Below are positions 24,500 through 33,211 of a DNA stretch of 42,576 bases, piece by piece; position 1 is the stretch's first letter, and every line of letters starts with the position of its first letter. Origin of the DNA: CAYVWB01 sp964455395 (GTDB lineage: Bacteria; Desulfobacterota; Desulfovibrionia; Desulfovibrionales; Desulfovibrionaceae). Under the pieces are notes generated by a model, which had not been told where the DNA came from, searched no databases, and worked only from the letters and a program-made list of their open reading frames with translations. Where the stretch lies: assembly GCA_964455395.1 (NCBI GenBank), contig CAYVWB010000035.1:1-42576 (forward strand), in the 5' to 3' direction. A program made the translations under genes and the position numbers.

Positions 24500-25309
24500 A
24501 TGTCCCAACACGCAATCACCGTACGCCTTCATGGCGAGCTCGCCGCCCTCGCCCGCAGCAAACGCGCCGTCCATCGTTTCGTTCTGGAGCGCCGCGCTTC
24601 TGTCAAGGACGTGGTGGAATCTTTGGGGCCGCCCCACACCGAGGTGGGCGCGCTCTGCGTTGGCGGTCGGCAGGTAGGCTTCGGCCATGCCGTGGCGGCG
24701 GGGGAGGTCCTTGACGTCCACCCCTTCACCCCGCCGGTGGACATCGCCTCGTCGAGCTGGTTTGCGGACTGGGCCCCCCGACGGCCGGCGTTTCTGGCGG
24801 ACGCCAACGTGGGCCGCCTGGCTCGCGAGCTGCGCCTGCTGGGGTTCGACACCCTGTATGACCGCAGCATGCACGACGCCGAAATCGCCGAGCGCGCCGA
24901 GACGGAGCGTCGCATCGTGCTCTCCCGGGACAGGATGCTGCTCAAGCGCAGTCGCGTGCAGTGGGGTCGGCTGGTGCGCGCCAGCGCGCCGGCGGAGCAG
25001 CTGGTGGAGGTGCTCGTCTTCTACGGGCTGGCGCCGCCGTATGCGCTCTTTTCGCGTTGCGCGGCGTGCAACGCCGTGCTGCGGCCTGTGGCCAAGGCCG
25101 AGGTGCTTCACCTGCTGGAGCCCAAGACGAAGCGCTATTACGAGGACTTCACCCAGTGCCCGGCGTGCGGCCGTGTCTACTGGGCCGGCTCCCACGGGGA
25201 GGGGATGCGCGCGCGGCTGGCGGCCACGGCGCGGCGCGTGAGTGCGGCGCTGGCGCACGCGAGACGGGATATCGAGTCAACACCCTGTTCCCGCTTTACA
25301 AATTCGTAA
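24500..25309 (+). CDS. Mut7-C RNase-domain protein with N-terminal ubiquitin-like domain
   Basis: 269 residues. Residues about 1-80 form a beta-grasp (ThiS/ubiquitin-like) domain; residues about 95-240 are a Mut7-C domain of the PIN-like nuclease superfamily, with acidic residues in FLADANVGRLARELRLLGFD and a zinc ribbon (CAACN, then CPACGRVYW). The architecture is known in many bacteria; a role in RNA decay is inferred from PIN folds. GAGTGAT before the ATG at 24500 supports the start; a longer frame begins at 24224 but reads through the tandem repeats. Confidence 0.85.
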   Translation: MSQHAITVRLHGELAALARSKRAVHRFVLERRASVKDVVESLGPPHTEVGALCVGGRQVGFGHAVAAGEVLDVHPFTPPVDIASSSWFADWAPRRPAFLADANVGRLARELRLLGFDTLYDRSMHDAEIAERAETERRIVLSRDRMLLKRSRVQWGRLVRASAPAEQLVEVLVFYGLAPPYALFSRCAACNAVLRPVAKAEVLHLLEPKTKRYYEDFTQCPACGRVYWAGSHGEGMRARLAATARRVSAALAHARRDIESTPCSRFTNS

Positions 25310-25428
25310 TAGAGGCTGTATGGTCGCTTCCCCGGCCGGCGCCATGCCCTCTGCGCTCTTCCGAAGACACGGCGACGGGGGCGCTTGCCGCCGCCTTTTC
25401 CTTCGTCAGCAACCGTCAGCGAGACGCC

Positions 25429-26973
25429 ATGCCCGTACACGCCAGCACTGTCACCGCCCTGGAGCTCCAGGTCCTCTACGAGATAAGCCACATCATCGGG
25501 GAGACCCTGGAGCTCGACCAGACCCTCGCCGCCATCCTCAAGATCATGGGCGAGGAGCTGTCCATGAAGCGCGCCACCGTCATCTTGCAGGATGAGGAAA
25601 GCGAGCGGCTCTTCATCCGCGCTTCCCACGGCCTCACGGACGAGGAGGTCCAGCGCGGCGTCTACCGTATGGACGAGGGCGTCACCGGCCGCATCTTCCG
25701 CACCAACAAGCCTTTCGTGGCGCCGGACATCGCCAAGGAGCCCCTTTTTCTGGACAAGACGCAGTCGCGCCGGCTGGAGAAGGGCAAGGTCTCCTTCGTG
25801 GGCGTGCCCATCCAGCTCAAGGGGCAAGCCATCGGCGTGCTGACAGTGGACCGCCTTTTCGGTGACGAGATCTCCTTCGAGGAGGACATCCGTTTCCTCA
25901 CCATCGTTTCCACGCTCATCAGCCAGATGGTCAACATCATCCGGCAGGTGCGGGATCGGGAGGAACGGCTGCGGCTGGAGAACGTGAGCCTGAAGGCGAA
26001 GCTCTCCAAGACGTACCAGCGGTTCTTCATCGTCGGCCAGAGCCGGCCCATGGCGCGGGTCCACCAGCTCATCGAGAAAGTGGCCCCCACCAAGGCCACC
26101 GTGCTGCTGCTTGGCGAATCAGGCACGGGCAAGAGCCTCATCGCGCGCATCATCCACGAGCTCTCGGACCGCGCCAACCACACCTTCACCATGGTGAACT
26201 GCGCCTCGCTCCCCGAGACGCTGCTGGAGAGCGAGCTCTTCGGCCACGAGAAAGGCGCCTTTACCGGGGCGGCCGAGTCCAAGGCCGGGCGTTTCGAGGA
26301 AGCCAACAAGGGCTCCGTGTTCCTGGACGAGATCGGCGAGATCCCCCAGAACATCCAGGTGAAGCTGCTGCGCTTTCTGCAGGACCGGGAGTTCGAGCGT
26401 CTCGGCTCCACCAAGACGCGCAAGGTGGACGTGCGCATCATCGCCGCCACCAACAAGAACCTGGAGACGGAGGTGGCCAAGGGCAACTTCCGCGAGGACC
26501 TCTACTACCGTCTGAACGTCTTCCCCATCCTCGTGCCGCCCCTGAAGGAGCGCAAGGAGGACATCCCCGCGCTGCTGAACCACTTTCTGGACAAGCTCTC
26601 CAGGGAGTACGACCGCCGGCTGCGGCTCACGCCCAAAGCCCTGGACGCCATCGTGCGCTACGACTGGCCCGGCAACGTGCGGGAAATGGAGAACCTGCTG
26701 GAACGGCTCTCCATCATGACCGAGGGCGACACCATCGACCTCGCGGACATCCCCAGCTTCTTCTTCCACAAGACGGAGACGCCCATCCAGCGGCCCCCGG
26801 AGCTCGCGTCGCTGGAGGACATCGAAAAGCACGAGATCATCGCGGCGCTGGAGCGCAACCAATGGGTGCAGTCCCGGGCCGCCCGGGAGCTCAACATCAC
26901 CTTGCGGCAGATCGGGTATCGCATCAAGAAGTTCGGCCTGGAGGCCATGGTCGCCCAGCGTCGCGGCAAGTAA
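25429..26973 (+). CDS. NifA-type sigma-54-dependent transcriptional activator (GAF-AAA+-HTH)
   Basis: 514 residues. Residues about 5-170 are a GAF sensor domain (LQVLYEISHIIGETLELDQT), very like NifA. Residues about 205-435 are the AAA+ ATPase: Walker A GESGTGKS near 228, the sigma-54 contact loop GAFTGA near 275, and Walker B VFLDEIGE. The C-terminal Fis-type HTH is SRAARELNITLRQIGYRIKK. It is of NifA type, but no nif or glnB genes are near, so its regulon is open. It ends close to the tandem array and converges on the molybdopterin enzyme gene. Confidence 0.88.
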   Translation: MPVHASTVTALELQVLYEISHIIGETLELDQTLAAILKIMGEELSMKRATVILQDEESERLFIRASHGLTDEEVQRGVYRMDEGVTGRIFRTNKPFVAPDIAKEPLFLDKTQSRRLEKGKVSFVGVPIQLKGQAIGVLTVDRLFGDEISFEEDIRFLTIVSTLISQMVNIIRQVRDREERLRLENVSLKAKLSKTYQRFFIVGQSRPMARVHQLIEKVAPTKATVLLLGESGTGKSLIARIIHELSDRANHTFTMVNCASLPETLLESELFGHEKGAFTGAAESKAGRFEEANKGSVFLDEIGEIPQNIQVKLLRFLQDREFERLGSTKTRKVDVRIIAATNKNLETEVAKGNFREDLYYRLNVFPILVPPLKERKEDIPALLNHFLDKLSREYDRRLRLTPKALDAIVRYDWPGNVREMENLLERLSIMTEGDTIDLADIPSFFFHKTETPIQRPPELASLEDIEKHEIIAALERNQWVQSRAARELNITLRQIGYRIKKFGLEAMVAQRRGK

Positions 26974-26980
26974 GCTCCCC

Positions 26981-27281
26981 CGACTCCGCGAGCCGTACCG
27001 CCAACCACGCCGCCGAGTGCGCCATGCGGACGCCGCCGCCCCGCCCTCGGCCAGCGCCAACCACGCCGCCGAGTGCGCCATGCGGACGCCGTCGTCCCGC
27101 CCTCGGCCAGCGCCAACCACGCCGCCGAGTGCGCCATGCGGACGCCGCCGTCCCGCCCTCGGCCAGCGCCAACCACGCCGCCGAGTGCGCTATGCGGACG
27201 CCGTCGTCCCGCCCTCGGCCAGCGCCAACCACGCCGCCGCCACCCGCGCGCAGAACGACTGCGACTCCGCGAGCCGTACCG
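26981..27281. repeat. Array of 56-bp tandem repeats flanked by a 20-bp direct repeat
   Basis: Four complete copies of a 56-bp unit starting AACCACGCCGCCGAGTGCG (27003, 27059, 27115, 27171) and a partial fifth from 27227. The 20-base sequence CGACTCCGCGAGCCGTACCG is exact at both ends, 26981-27000 and 27262-27281. On the - strand this sequence codes for VRLAES in the end of the molybdopterin enzyme gene. The units are contiguous with no spacers. Confidence 0.95.
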
Positions 27282-29892
27282 GCAGCTCCGCCTCCATGGC
27301 TTGCAGAAAGGCCTCGTCGTACTGAGCCAGATACTGGGCGTACTCACTCAGCTCGCCTTTGCGGAAGAGCTCCAGCCACACGCTCAGAAGCGGCGCGTCC
27401 ACCTCGAAATGGAATTGGAAGCCGTAGGAGGCTCGTCCCACACGGAAGGCCTGGCGCTTACAGAACTCCCCTTCCACCAGCAGCGTCGCTTCCGCCGGAG
27501 GGATGAAGCTGTCCTGGTGGAACTCCATGAGCGGCGGCAGTGGACCAGCCGTCACGGGGTCCGTGGCGCCGGCTTGGGTCAGGGAGAGCGTCGTGAAGCC
27601 GAACTCCAGGCTGCCGCAGTCGTGTGGTTCGCCGCCCCACGCCCGCGAGAGCAGCTGACACCCCAGGCAGACTCCGGCCACGGGCTTGTTGTCTGCGTCG
27701 AAGTCGCGCATGAGCTGCATCAGAGGCTGGAAGTGGGGGTTGCCGGCGTCGTCGAAGGCGTTCTGCGGGCCGCCCAGCACGACAAGGCCGGCGTAGCCTT
27801 CGGGGCTTTCCGGCAAGGCTTCCCCGGCGGCGGGCTGGCGCACTTCCACCTCGGCGCCCAGTTGCTGCAGCGCGCGTCCCAGGGCGGCCGGCGCAGTGCG
27901 TTCATGGTTCTGCACCACGAGGATGCGCAAGCCAGCCGTTCGCTCGCAAGGCTCCACGGTCACGGTGGTTTCATAGTATGGCGCGCCCATGCCCACGGTG
28001 CTGGCCATGTCCACGGTCAAGCGGTTGAGTCCGTGCCCGGCCTTGAGCCAACCACCGCGCTCGGCGGCGACCACGTCGCGGCGCATGGCGTCGTCCACCC
28101 GCAACAAGGCCGTCACGGAGCCGGTGGCGCTGCGCACTGTGACGAGGCCGCCGGGGCGCAGCCCTCGCGCCGCGGCTTCTTCCGTGTGGATGGCGACGAC
28201 GGGCAGGGGCTCGTGCTCGGCCATGGTGCGCTCGGAGCAGATGTAGCCGTGGGGCGCCCCCGTGATGAGTCGGAACGGAAACGCTTCGGCGTCTCCTGTG
28301 ACGGATGGCGGATCGAATTCCGTCATGAACCGGAATTTGCCGGAGGGCGTGGGGAAGGTGCGGTCCTGGTAGGGAACCATGGGCGCGTCCAGGCGGAAGG
28401 CCCCCTGACGCAGCGAGGCCATGGTGCAGCCCTGCTCCAGGACAGGCGCGCAGACCGCTTCCAGCCAGTCGGCGGCGTCCTTGCGGAAGGCCTCGGCGAA
28501 CTCGAAGCGCGAGGCAAGGTCGTGGAACATGTCGAATTCGGCGCGACAGGCGCCCACCGGCTCGATGGCCTTGTTGACAGGGCCCACCCAGTTGTGGCCG
28601 TAGGTGGCCATCACGTCGTCCTCTTCCAGAAAAGTGGTGGCGGGAAGGAAGACGTGTGCGCAGTCCGCGGTGTCGTCCAGAAAATGCCCGGAGTAGACAA
28701 CGCACTCGGCGCGACGGAAAGCCTCGGCCACTTTGGCGGAGTTGGGCGCCATGCACACGGGGTTGGCGGCAGTGACGAAGATCATGCGGATGGGCGGATC
28801 CGTGGCGTCCAGTATCTCCTGTCCCACGGTGGGCAGCAGCAGCGTACGGCGGGGGGGCGCCAGGTGATCCCCCCAGAGTGACTGGTCGTACGGGCCGTAT
28901 TCCTCGAACCCCTGACTGACGCCGCCGCCGGGGACGCCGATGATCCCGGCGATGGCCCCCAACGCGTCGATGGCGCGCAGGGAGTGGTGCGCCTCCTTGT
29001 GGCGGTGCAGGCCCCACCCCAGCAGAATGGAGGTGGGTTGCTGGCTCATGAGGGTGTCCGCCAGGGTGGCGATGTGCTCCATGGGGACATCCGCCAGCTT
29101 GCTGAGCTCCATGACGGAGAAGCGCGACAGTATCTCCTTGTATGCCTCGAACCCTTCGGCATGGTGCTGGAGAAAAGCGTCGTCCTGCGCGTTCATCGCC
29201 AGGATGAGCTTGGCTGCGGCCATGGCCAGGTAGACGTCCGAGCCGGGCCGCGGCCGGATGTGCAGATCCGCCAAGGCCGCGGACCGGGTCCGGACGGGAT
29301 CCACCAGAATGATGCGGCCGCCGCGCTTCTTGATGTCCCGGATGATGGGCGTGAGGCTGATGTTCGTGGAAACGGGGTTGCGCGCCCACAGCACCATGGA
29401 GGCGCTGTTGTAGTGATCCAGAGGATCATGCGAAATGCGTACGCCGAAATCCAGGTTCTGCGACGCCTGTCCGGTCCCTCCGCAGAGCGAACCGCGCAAG
29501 GTCGTCACCCCGCCGAAGAGGTTGAAGAAATATCGGTTCAGCAGCTTCAGCCCGGTGCGCTCCCCGTACCCCTGGTAGTAGAGCACGGCTTCAGGGCCGG
29601 ACTCGTCCCGGATGGTTTGCAGCCGCGCTGCGACTTCATCCAGCGCTTCCGTCCACGTCGCCGTGCGCCAGCTGCCGTCCGCATTGCGCAGCAGGGGTTG
29701 CGTCACCCGCTCCTTGCTGTAGATGCGCTCCACGTAGCGCATGGCTTTCACGCACGCCGCGCCGCGGGTATAGGGGTGGGCGGGGTCGCCTTTCAGGGAG
29801 ACGAGACGGCCCTTCGCCACCTCGGCCAGCAGGCCGCAGGTGTTGGGGCAGTCGCGGGTGCACGTGGTGACCACGGTCTTGGTGTCGCTCAT
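27190..29892 (-). CDS. Molybdopterin oxidoreductase fused to a class-I glutamine amidotransferase domain
   Basis: 900 residues. Residues 1 to about 640 form a DMSO-reductase-superfamily enzyme: an N-terminal 4Fe-4S site (Cys11, 15, 19 in CTRDCPNTC and a fourth in RGAACVKAM), the molybdopterin domain with GSLCGGTGQASQNLDFG, whose Cys is a candidate Mo ligand, and the dinucleotide-binding domain near 530-640. Residues about 655-850 form a class-I glutamine amidotransferase with nucleophile Cys742 (GVCLGCQLL) and the His828-x-Glu830 pair (FQFHFEVD). No Tat signal is seen, so it is probably cytoplasmic. Its ATG overlaps the radical SAM stop (ATGA). Its last residues, and the TAG, lie in the 56-bp array. 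The substrate is unknown. Confidence 0.88.
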   Translation of the reverse strand: MSDTKTVVTTCTRDCPNTCGLLAEVAKGRLVSLKGDPAHPYTRGAACVKAMRYVERIYSKERVTQPLLRNADGSWRTATWTEALDEVAARLQTIRDESGPEAVLYYQGYGERTGLKLLNRYFFNLFGGVTTLRGSLCGGTGQASQNLDFGVRISHDPLDHYNSASMVLWARNPVSTNISLTPIIRDIKKRGGRIILVDPVRTRSAALADLHIRPRPGSDVYLAMAAAKLILAMNAQDDAFLQHHAEGFEAYKEILSRFSVMELSKLADVPMEHIATLADTLMSQQPTSILLGWGLHRHKEAHHSLRAIDALGAIAGIIGVPGGGVSQGFEEYGPYDQSLWGDHLAPPRRTLLLPTVGQEILDATDPPIRMIFVTAANPVCMAPNSAKVAEAFRRAECVVYSGHFLDDTADCAHVFLPATTFLEEDDVMATYGHNWVGPVNKAIEPVGACRAEFDMFHDLASRFEFAEAFRKDAADWLEAVCAPVLEQGCTMASLRQGAFRLDAPMVPYQDRTFPTPSGKFRFMTEFDPPSVTGDAEAFPFRLITGAPHGYICSERTMAEHEPLPVVAIHTEEAAARGLRPGGLVTVRSATGSVTALLRVDDAMRRDVVAAERGGWLKAGHGLNRLTVDMASTVGMGAPYYETTVTVEPCERTAGLRILVVQNHERTAPAALGRALQQLGAEVEVRQPAAGEALPESPEGYAGLVVLGGPQNAFDDAGNPHFQPLMQLMRDFDADNKPVAGVCLGCQLLSRAWGGEPHDCGSLEFGFTTLSLTQAGATDPVTAGPLPPLMEFHQDSFIPPAEATLLVEGEFCKRQAFRVGRASYGFQFHFEVDAPLLSVWLELFRKGELSEYAQYLAQYDEAFLQAMEAELPVRLAESQSFCARVAAAWLALAEGGTTASA

Positions 29893-30860
29893 GGGTGTAG
29901 TGCTCCTGGGAGAGAGGCGCCGCTGCAGGCGGCGTACTGGGTGCGAAGGGCCAGACAGCCCCCTTGGCAGCGTCTGCGGAAGTCCGCGCATGAGGCGCAG
30001 GCGGTGTTGGCGCCCGCGTGGGCGTCGCGCAGGGGGCGCGCCATGGCCGCCAGGCGACGCATCAAGGCCTCCTGATTGGCGAAACGCGTTACATCCGGTG
30101 TGCGGACGTCGCGCAGGGGCAGGCAGTACGAGGCTGAAAGATCCGGGTGGACGTCCATGGAAGGGTGGCACACGCCGCGGAACTTCATGGAGACGCGTTC
30201 CAGGTAGGCGCGCTGCGTCGGCGTCATGTCGCAGAAGCGCACGCTGCAGTCCAGGCCGGTGCGCACCCCCCGGGCCTCGCACGCCTGGACGAACGCCGTG
30301 GTCGCCGCCAAGGCCTCGCGGAGGGCTCCCGGGGGGAAGTGGTCGTTGCCGCCGTCGGCGCTCGCGCGGGAGATGTCGTAGCGTACATTTCGCACGCCAT
30401 AGCGTTCCAGCCCTTCCAGAAAGTAGGCGTACTCCATGCGGCCGGGGGAAAAGTTCCTGGAGAACGTGATTCCGGCGCCCAGCCCCTGCAAGGTCGTGAG
30501 GTTGTCGTGCAGCTGCGCCGCCTGTGTCGATGTGTAGAGGGACGGCTCGTTGTAGTTGATGACGAAGTTGGCCGTCGTCTTCGCCAGCGTCGCCGCCAGC
30601 GCCGGGTCGAACAGTCCGTTGGTGAAGACGATGGGCGCAACGCCCAGGGCGGCCACGCGCGCCGTCATCGTCGGCAGCTGCGGATGCAGGGTGGGCTCGC
30701 CGCCCAGGAAAGCCACGGTCGGCGGCGGCGCGGCCTTCAGCCACCCCAACAGCTTCTCGAAGGCGGCGGGGGTCATGTCCGCCGGAAACTCGGACTGCAT
30801 GTCCCGCGCGAAACAGTAGGGACAGGCGAGGTTGCAGCGGTAGGTGATGAAAAGATTCAT
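29889..30860 (-). CDS. Radical SAM protein with SPASM-like C-terminal cluster domain
   Basis: 323 residues. The SAM-binding 4Fe-4S motif is CNLACPYC at residues 9-16, followed by FLGGEPTLHP. The C-terminus has a SPASM/twitch-like cysteine set (CHPSMD, YCLPL, CASC, then RRCQGGC) that would hold auxiliary iron-sulfur clusters. Such proteins usually modify peptides or proteins (AnSME, PqqE, peptide thioether formation). No obvious precursor peptide lies alongside. Coupling to the molybdopterin enzyme suggests it may act on that protein or with it. It begins 42 bases after the ATPase gene; the ribosome site is weak. Confidence 0.85.
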   Translation of the reverse strand: MNLFITYRCNLACPYCFARDMQSEFPADMTPAAFEKLLGWLKAAPPPTVAFLGGEPTLHPQLPTMTARVAALGVAPIVFTNGLFDPALAATLAKTTANFVINYNEPSLYTSTQAAQLHDNLTTLQGLGAGITFSRNFSPGRMEYAYFLEGLERYGVRNVRYDISRASADGGNDHFPPGALREALAATTAFVQACEARGVRTGLDCSVRFCDMTPTQRAYLERVSMKFRGVCHPSMDVHPDLSASYCLPLRDVRTPDVTRFANQEALMRRLAAMARPLRDAHAGANTACASCADFRRRCQGGCLALRTQYAACSGASLPGALHP

Positions 30861-30902
30861 GGTGGTTGACGCTAGTAGGGCGGCGCTGTTGCAAGCGCGG
30901 CC

Positions 30903-32096
30903 TCACGCCGCCGCGGGCGCCGGCGCGGGAGAGGCCTCGGCGCCAAGCCGGGCGCCGCTTTCGGGATCGAAAGCCAGCAGCAGATGAGCGTTGATCAACG
31001 TCGCGTGCAGCGGCTGCTGCAAGGCCATGGCCTGCGTGGCCTCGCTTTCCACCAGCACGCGCAGCTCGGCGTCGTCGTTTCGCAACGTCAGCGCGGCCTT
31101 GAGGCCCAGGGGCTCGATGTCGATGAGCGCCCCCACCATACCATTGTCGTGCGCGCGCTCCGGCATGGTCAAGGCGATATTCTCGGGCCGCACCCCCAGC
31201 TCGAACGGTTTGGCCTCATCGCCGGCGAAGCGGCGCAGGGGTTCGCGCAGGTGCTCCGGCAGCGGGACGACTCCTCCCCCGACGTGGATGACGTCTCCTT
31301 CCAGTCGTGCAGGGAGGATGTTGATCATCGGCGAGCCCACGAACTGCGCCGCTTCCCGGTCCACGGGGAAGTCGTAGAGGTCTTGCGGCCTGGCGATCTG
31401 CACTACGCGGCCTTCGCGCAGCAGCGCCACCGTGTCCGCAATGGCCATGGCTTCGTTGTAATCGGGCGTCGCCATGAGGAAGGTGTGGTGGTGTTCGCGC
31501 TGCAGACGACGCAGTTCCGCGCGCAGCTCGATGCGCAGCTTGGCGTCCAGGCTGGAGAGGGGTTCGTCCAGCAGGAAGAGGGCGGGGTTGCGGATGAGCG
31601 CTCGTCCCAGTGCCACGCGTTGGCGTTCGCCGCCGCTCATGGTCTTGGGCAACCGGTGCAGTACGTGGGGTATCTGCAGGGTGGCGGCCATGCGCTCCAC
31701 CCGGGGCTTGACGTCGTCGCGTTTGGCGCCTTGCACCAGCAAGGGGTGCGCGATGTTCTGAAAGCCCGTCTTGTTGGGATAGAGGGCCAGGTTGTCGAAG
31801 ATCATGGCGACGTTGCGGCTGCGGGGCTCCCAGCGGCCCACGTCCACTCCTGAAAGCAGCACGCGTCCGGCGTCCGGCGTCTCAAGCCCGGCGATGACGC
31901 GCAGGGTGGTGGTCTTGCCAGCGCCGGCTTCGCCGAGGATCACCGTGAAGGAGCCGGCAGGGACCTGCAGGCTCACGTCGTCCAGAGCCGGCGCAGCGGC
32001 CTTGCTGAAGCGTTTGGTCACGCGTTCCAGGTTGAGGGCGGGCGTGGCGGCGTCTCCGGGCGCAGTGGCGGGGGTGTCGTGGTGCGGATGTGGCAT
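30903..32096 (-). CDS. ABC transporter ATP-binding protein B (degenerate Q- and H-loops)
   Basis: 397 residues, CUT1-like with a C-terminal TOBE-type regulatory domain. Walker A GEAGAGKT, signature MSGGERQR and Walker B FLLDEPLSSLD are canonical. The Q-loop Gln is Asp (MIFDNLALYP instead of VFQDYALYP), and the switch His is Pro (MATPDYNEAM instead of VTHDQVEAM). This looks like a subunit whose own catalytic site is compromised but whose signature can serve the partner ATPase. The C-terminus is Ala/Pro-rich. Pairs with the gene 14 bases upstream. Confidence 0.9.
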   Translation of the reverse strand: MPHPHHDTPATAPGDAATPALNLERVTKRFSKAAAPALDDVSLQVPAGSFTVILGEAGAGKTTTLRVIAGLETPDAGRVLLSGVDVGRWEPRSRNVAMIFDNLALYPNKTGFQNIAHPLLVQGAKRDDVKPRVERMAATLQIPHVLHRLPKTMSGGERQRVALGRALIRNPALFLLDEPLSSLDAKLRIELRAELRRLQREHHHTFLMATPDYNEAMAIADTVALLREGRVVQIARPQDLYDFPVDREAAQFVGSPMINILPARLEGDVIHVGGGVVPLPEHLREPLRRFAGDEAKPFELGVRPENIALTMPERAHDNGMVGALIDIEPLGLKAALTLRNDDAELRVLVESEATQAMALQQPLHATLINAHLLLAFDPESGARLGAEASPAPAPAAA

Positions 32097-32110
32097 GGCG
32101 GAGTCCTTCG

Positions 32111-33211
32111 CTACAGATTCAGGTCGACGCGACGGCCGGAGTCGCCGTCGTAGAAGAGGAGCGCGTCATCCTCGATGACGAGACCGGCCGTCTCGCCTTC
32201 GAGTCGCCGGTCGCCCGCTGGCGCAACGACCTTGATCGCTTCGCCAGCCACCTGCAGGGTGAGCACGGTTTCCGGTCCACGGGGCTCCACCAGTTGAATG
32301 ACGCCGTGCAAAGCCGCTTCTTCCGGGGCAGCAAGCCGCAGCCGTTCAGGCCGCATGCCCAGGGTGAACCAGCCCTGTGGCGTTTGTGTGTCGGCTTGGG
32401 CGGCGCGCAGGGGCAGGCTGAAGTCGTGTTTCTCGAACCGCAAGCCGCGTTCGTCCCTCACGAAGCGGCCGCGCACCAGGTTCATGGAAGGCGACCCCAG
32501 AAACCCCGCCACGAAGACGTGGTCCGGCTTCTGGCAGATGCGCGCGCTGGCTTCCACCTGGAGGATCTTGCCAGCGTTCATCACGGCGATGCGGTCGGCC
32601 AGGGAGAGGGCTTCGATCTGGTCGTGGGTGACGTAGATGATGGTCAAGCCGATTTCCCCCTGCAGCCGGCGCAGCTCCCGGCGCATGGCCAGCCGCGCGG
32701 CGGTCTCCAGGTTGGAGAGGGGTTCGTCCAGCAGCAGGATGGCCGGTTTGGTGACCAGGGTGCGGCCGATGGCCACGCGCTGTTGCTCGGAGCCGCCCAG
32801 TTCCTTGGCGCGTACGTCCAGGCGGTCCTGCATGCCCAGCAGCTCGGCCACGGCCTCCACCTCCCGCGCCACCTGTTTTTTGGGCGCGCCGCGCACCTGC
32901 AGGCCGAACGCCAGGTTCTTGCGCACGGTCATGGAGGTGAAGACGGCGTAGTCCTGGAACACCAGCCCCACGTTGCGTTTACCCGGCGGGGTGTGGACCA
33001 CGGACTTGCCGTCGATGTGGATGTCCCCGGCGGTGGGGTCCTCCAGGCCCACGATCATGTTCAGCGTGGTGGACTTGCCGCAGCCGGAAGGCCCCAGCAG
33101 CGCCAAGGTCTCGCCAGCGTTGATTGACAGCTCGATGTGGTCCACCGCGACGACATCGCCGTCGTCGTACTCCTTCACCAGGTCGATGAGCTCGAGCTTG
33201 GGATGCGTCAT
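32111..33211 (-). CDS. ABC transporter ATP-binding protein A (degenerate signature motif)
   Basis: 366 residues, also CUT1-like with TOBE domain. Walker A GPSGCGKST, Q-loop VFQDYAVF and H-loop YVTHDQIEAL are canonical. The signature reads LGGSEQQRVAIGR rather than LSGGQ, and the D-loop is SNLE rather than SNLD. These defects complement those of protein B: A supplies a competent Walker/Q/H set, B supplies the intact signature. The ATG overlaps the permease stop by four bases. Confidence 0.9.
   Translation of the reverse strand: MTHPKLELIDLVKEYDDGDVVAVDHIELSINAGETLALLGPSGCGKSTTLNMIVGLEDPTAGDIHIDGKSVVHTPPGKRNVGLVFQDYAVFTSMTVRKNLAFGLQVRGAPKKQVAREVEAVAELLGMQDRLDVRAKELGGSEQQRVAIGRTLVTKPAILLLDEPLSNLETAARLAMRRELRRLQGEIGLTIIYVTHDQIEALSLADRIAVMNAGKILQVEASARICQKPDHVFVAGFLGSPSMNLVRGRFVRDERGLRFEKHDFSLPLRAAQADTQTPQGWFTLGMRPERLRLAAPEEAALHGVIQLVEPRGPETVLTLQVAGEAIKVVAPAGDRRLEGETAGLVIEDDALLFYDGDSGRRVDLNL

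Noticed and set aside
26981..27281. Possible CRISPR array.
   Set aside because: The 56-bp units are contiguous with no unique spacers, and part of the array is coding sequence.
27073..28881. A 602-residue + strand frame running from the array through the amidotransferase region.
   Set aside because: It is the reverse of the Mo-enzyme gene; no motif or ribosome site.
29893..30906. Extension of the molybdopterin enzyme upstream to 30906 (a 1238-residue frame).
   Set aside because: It overlaps the radical SAM gene in another frame and has no character of its own; the ATG at 29892 begins the 4Fe-4S domain directly.
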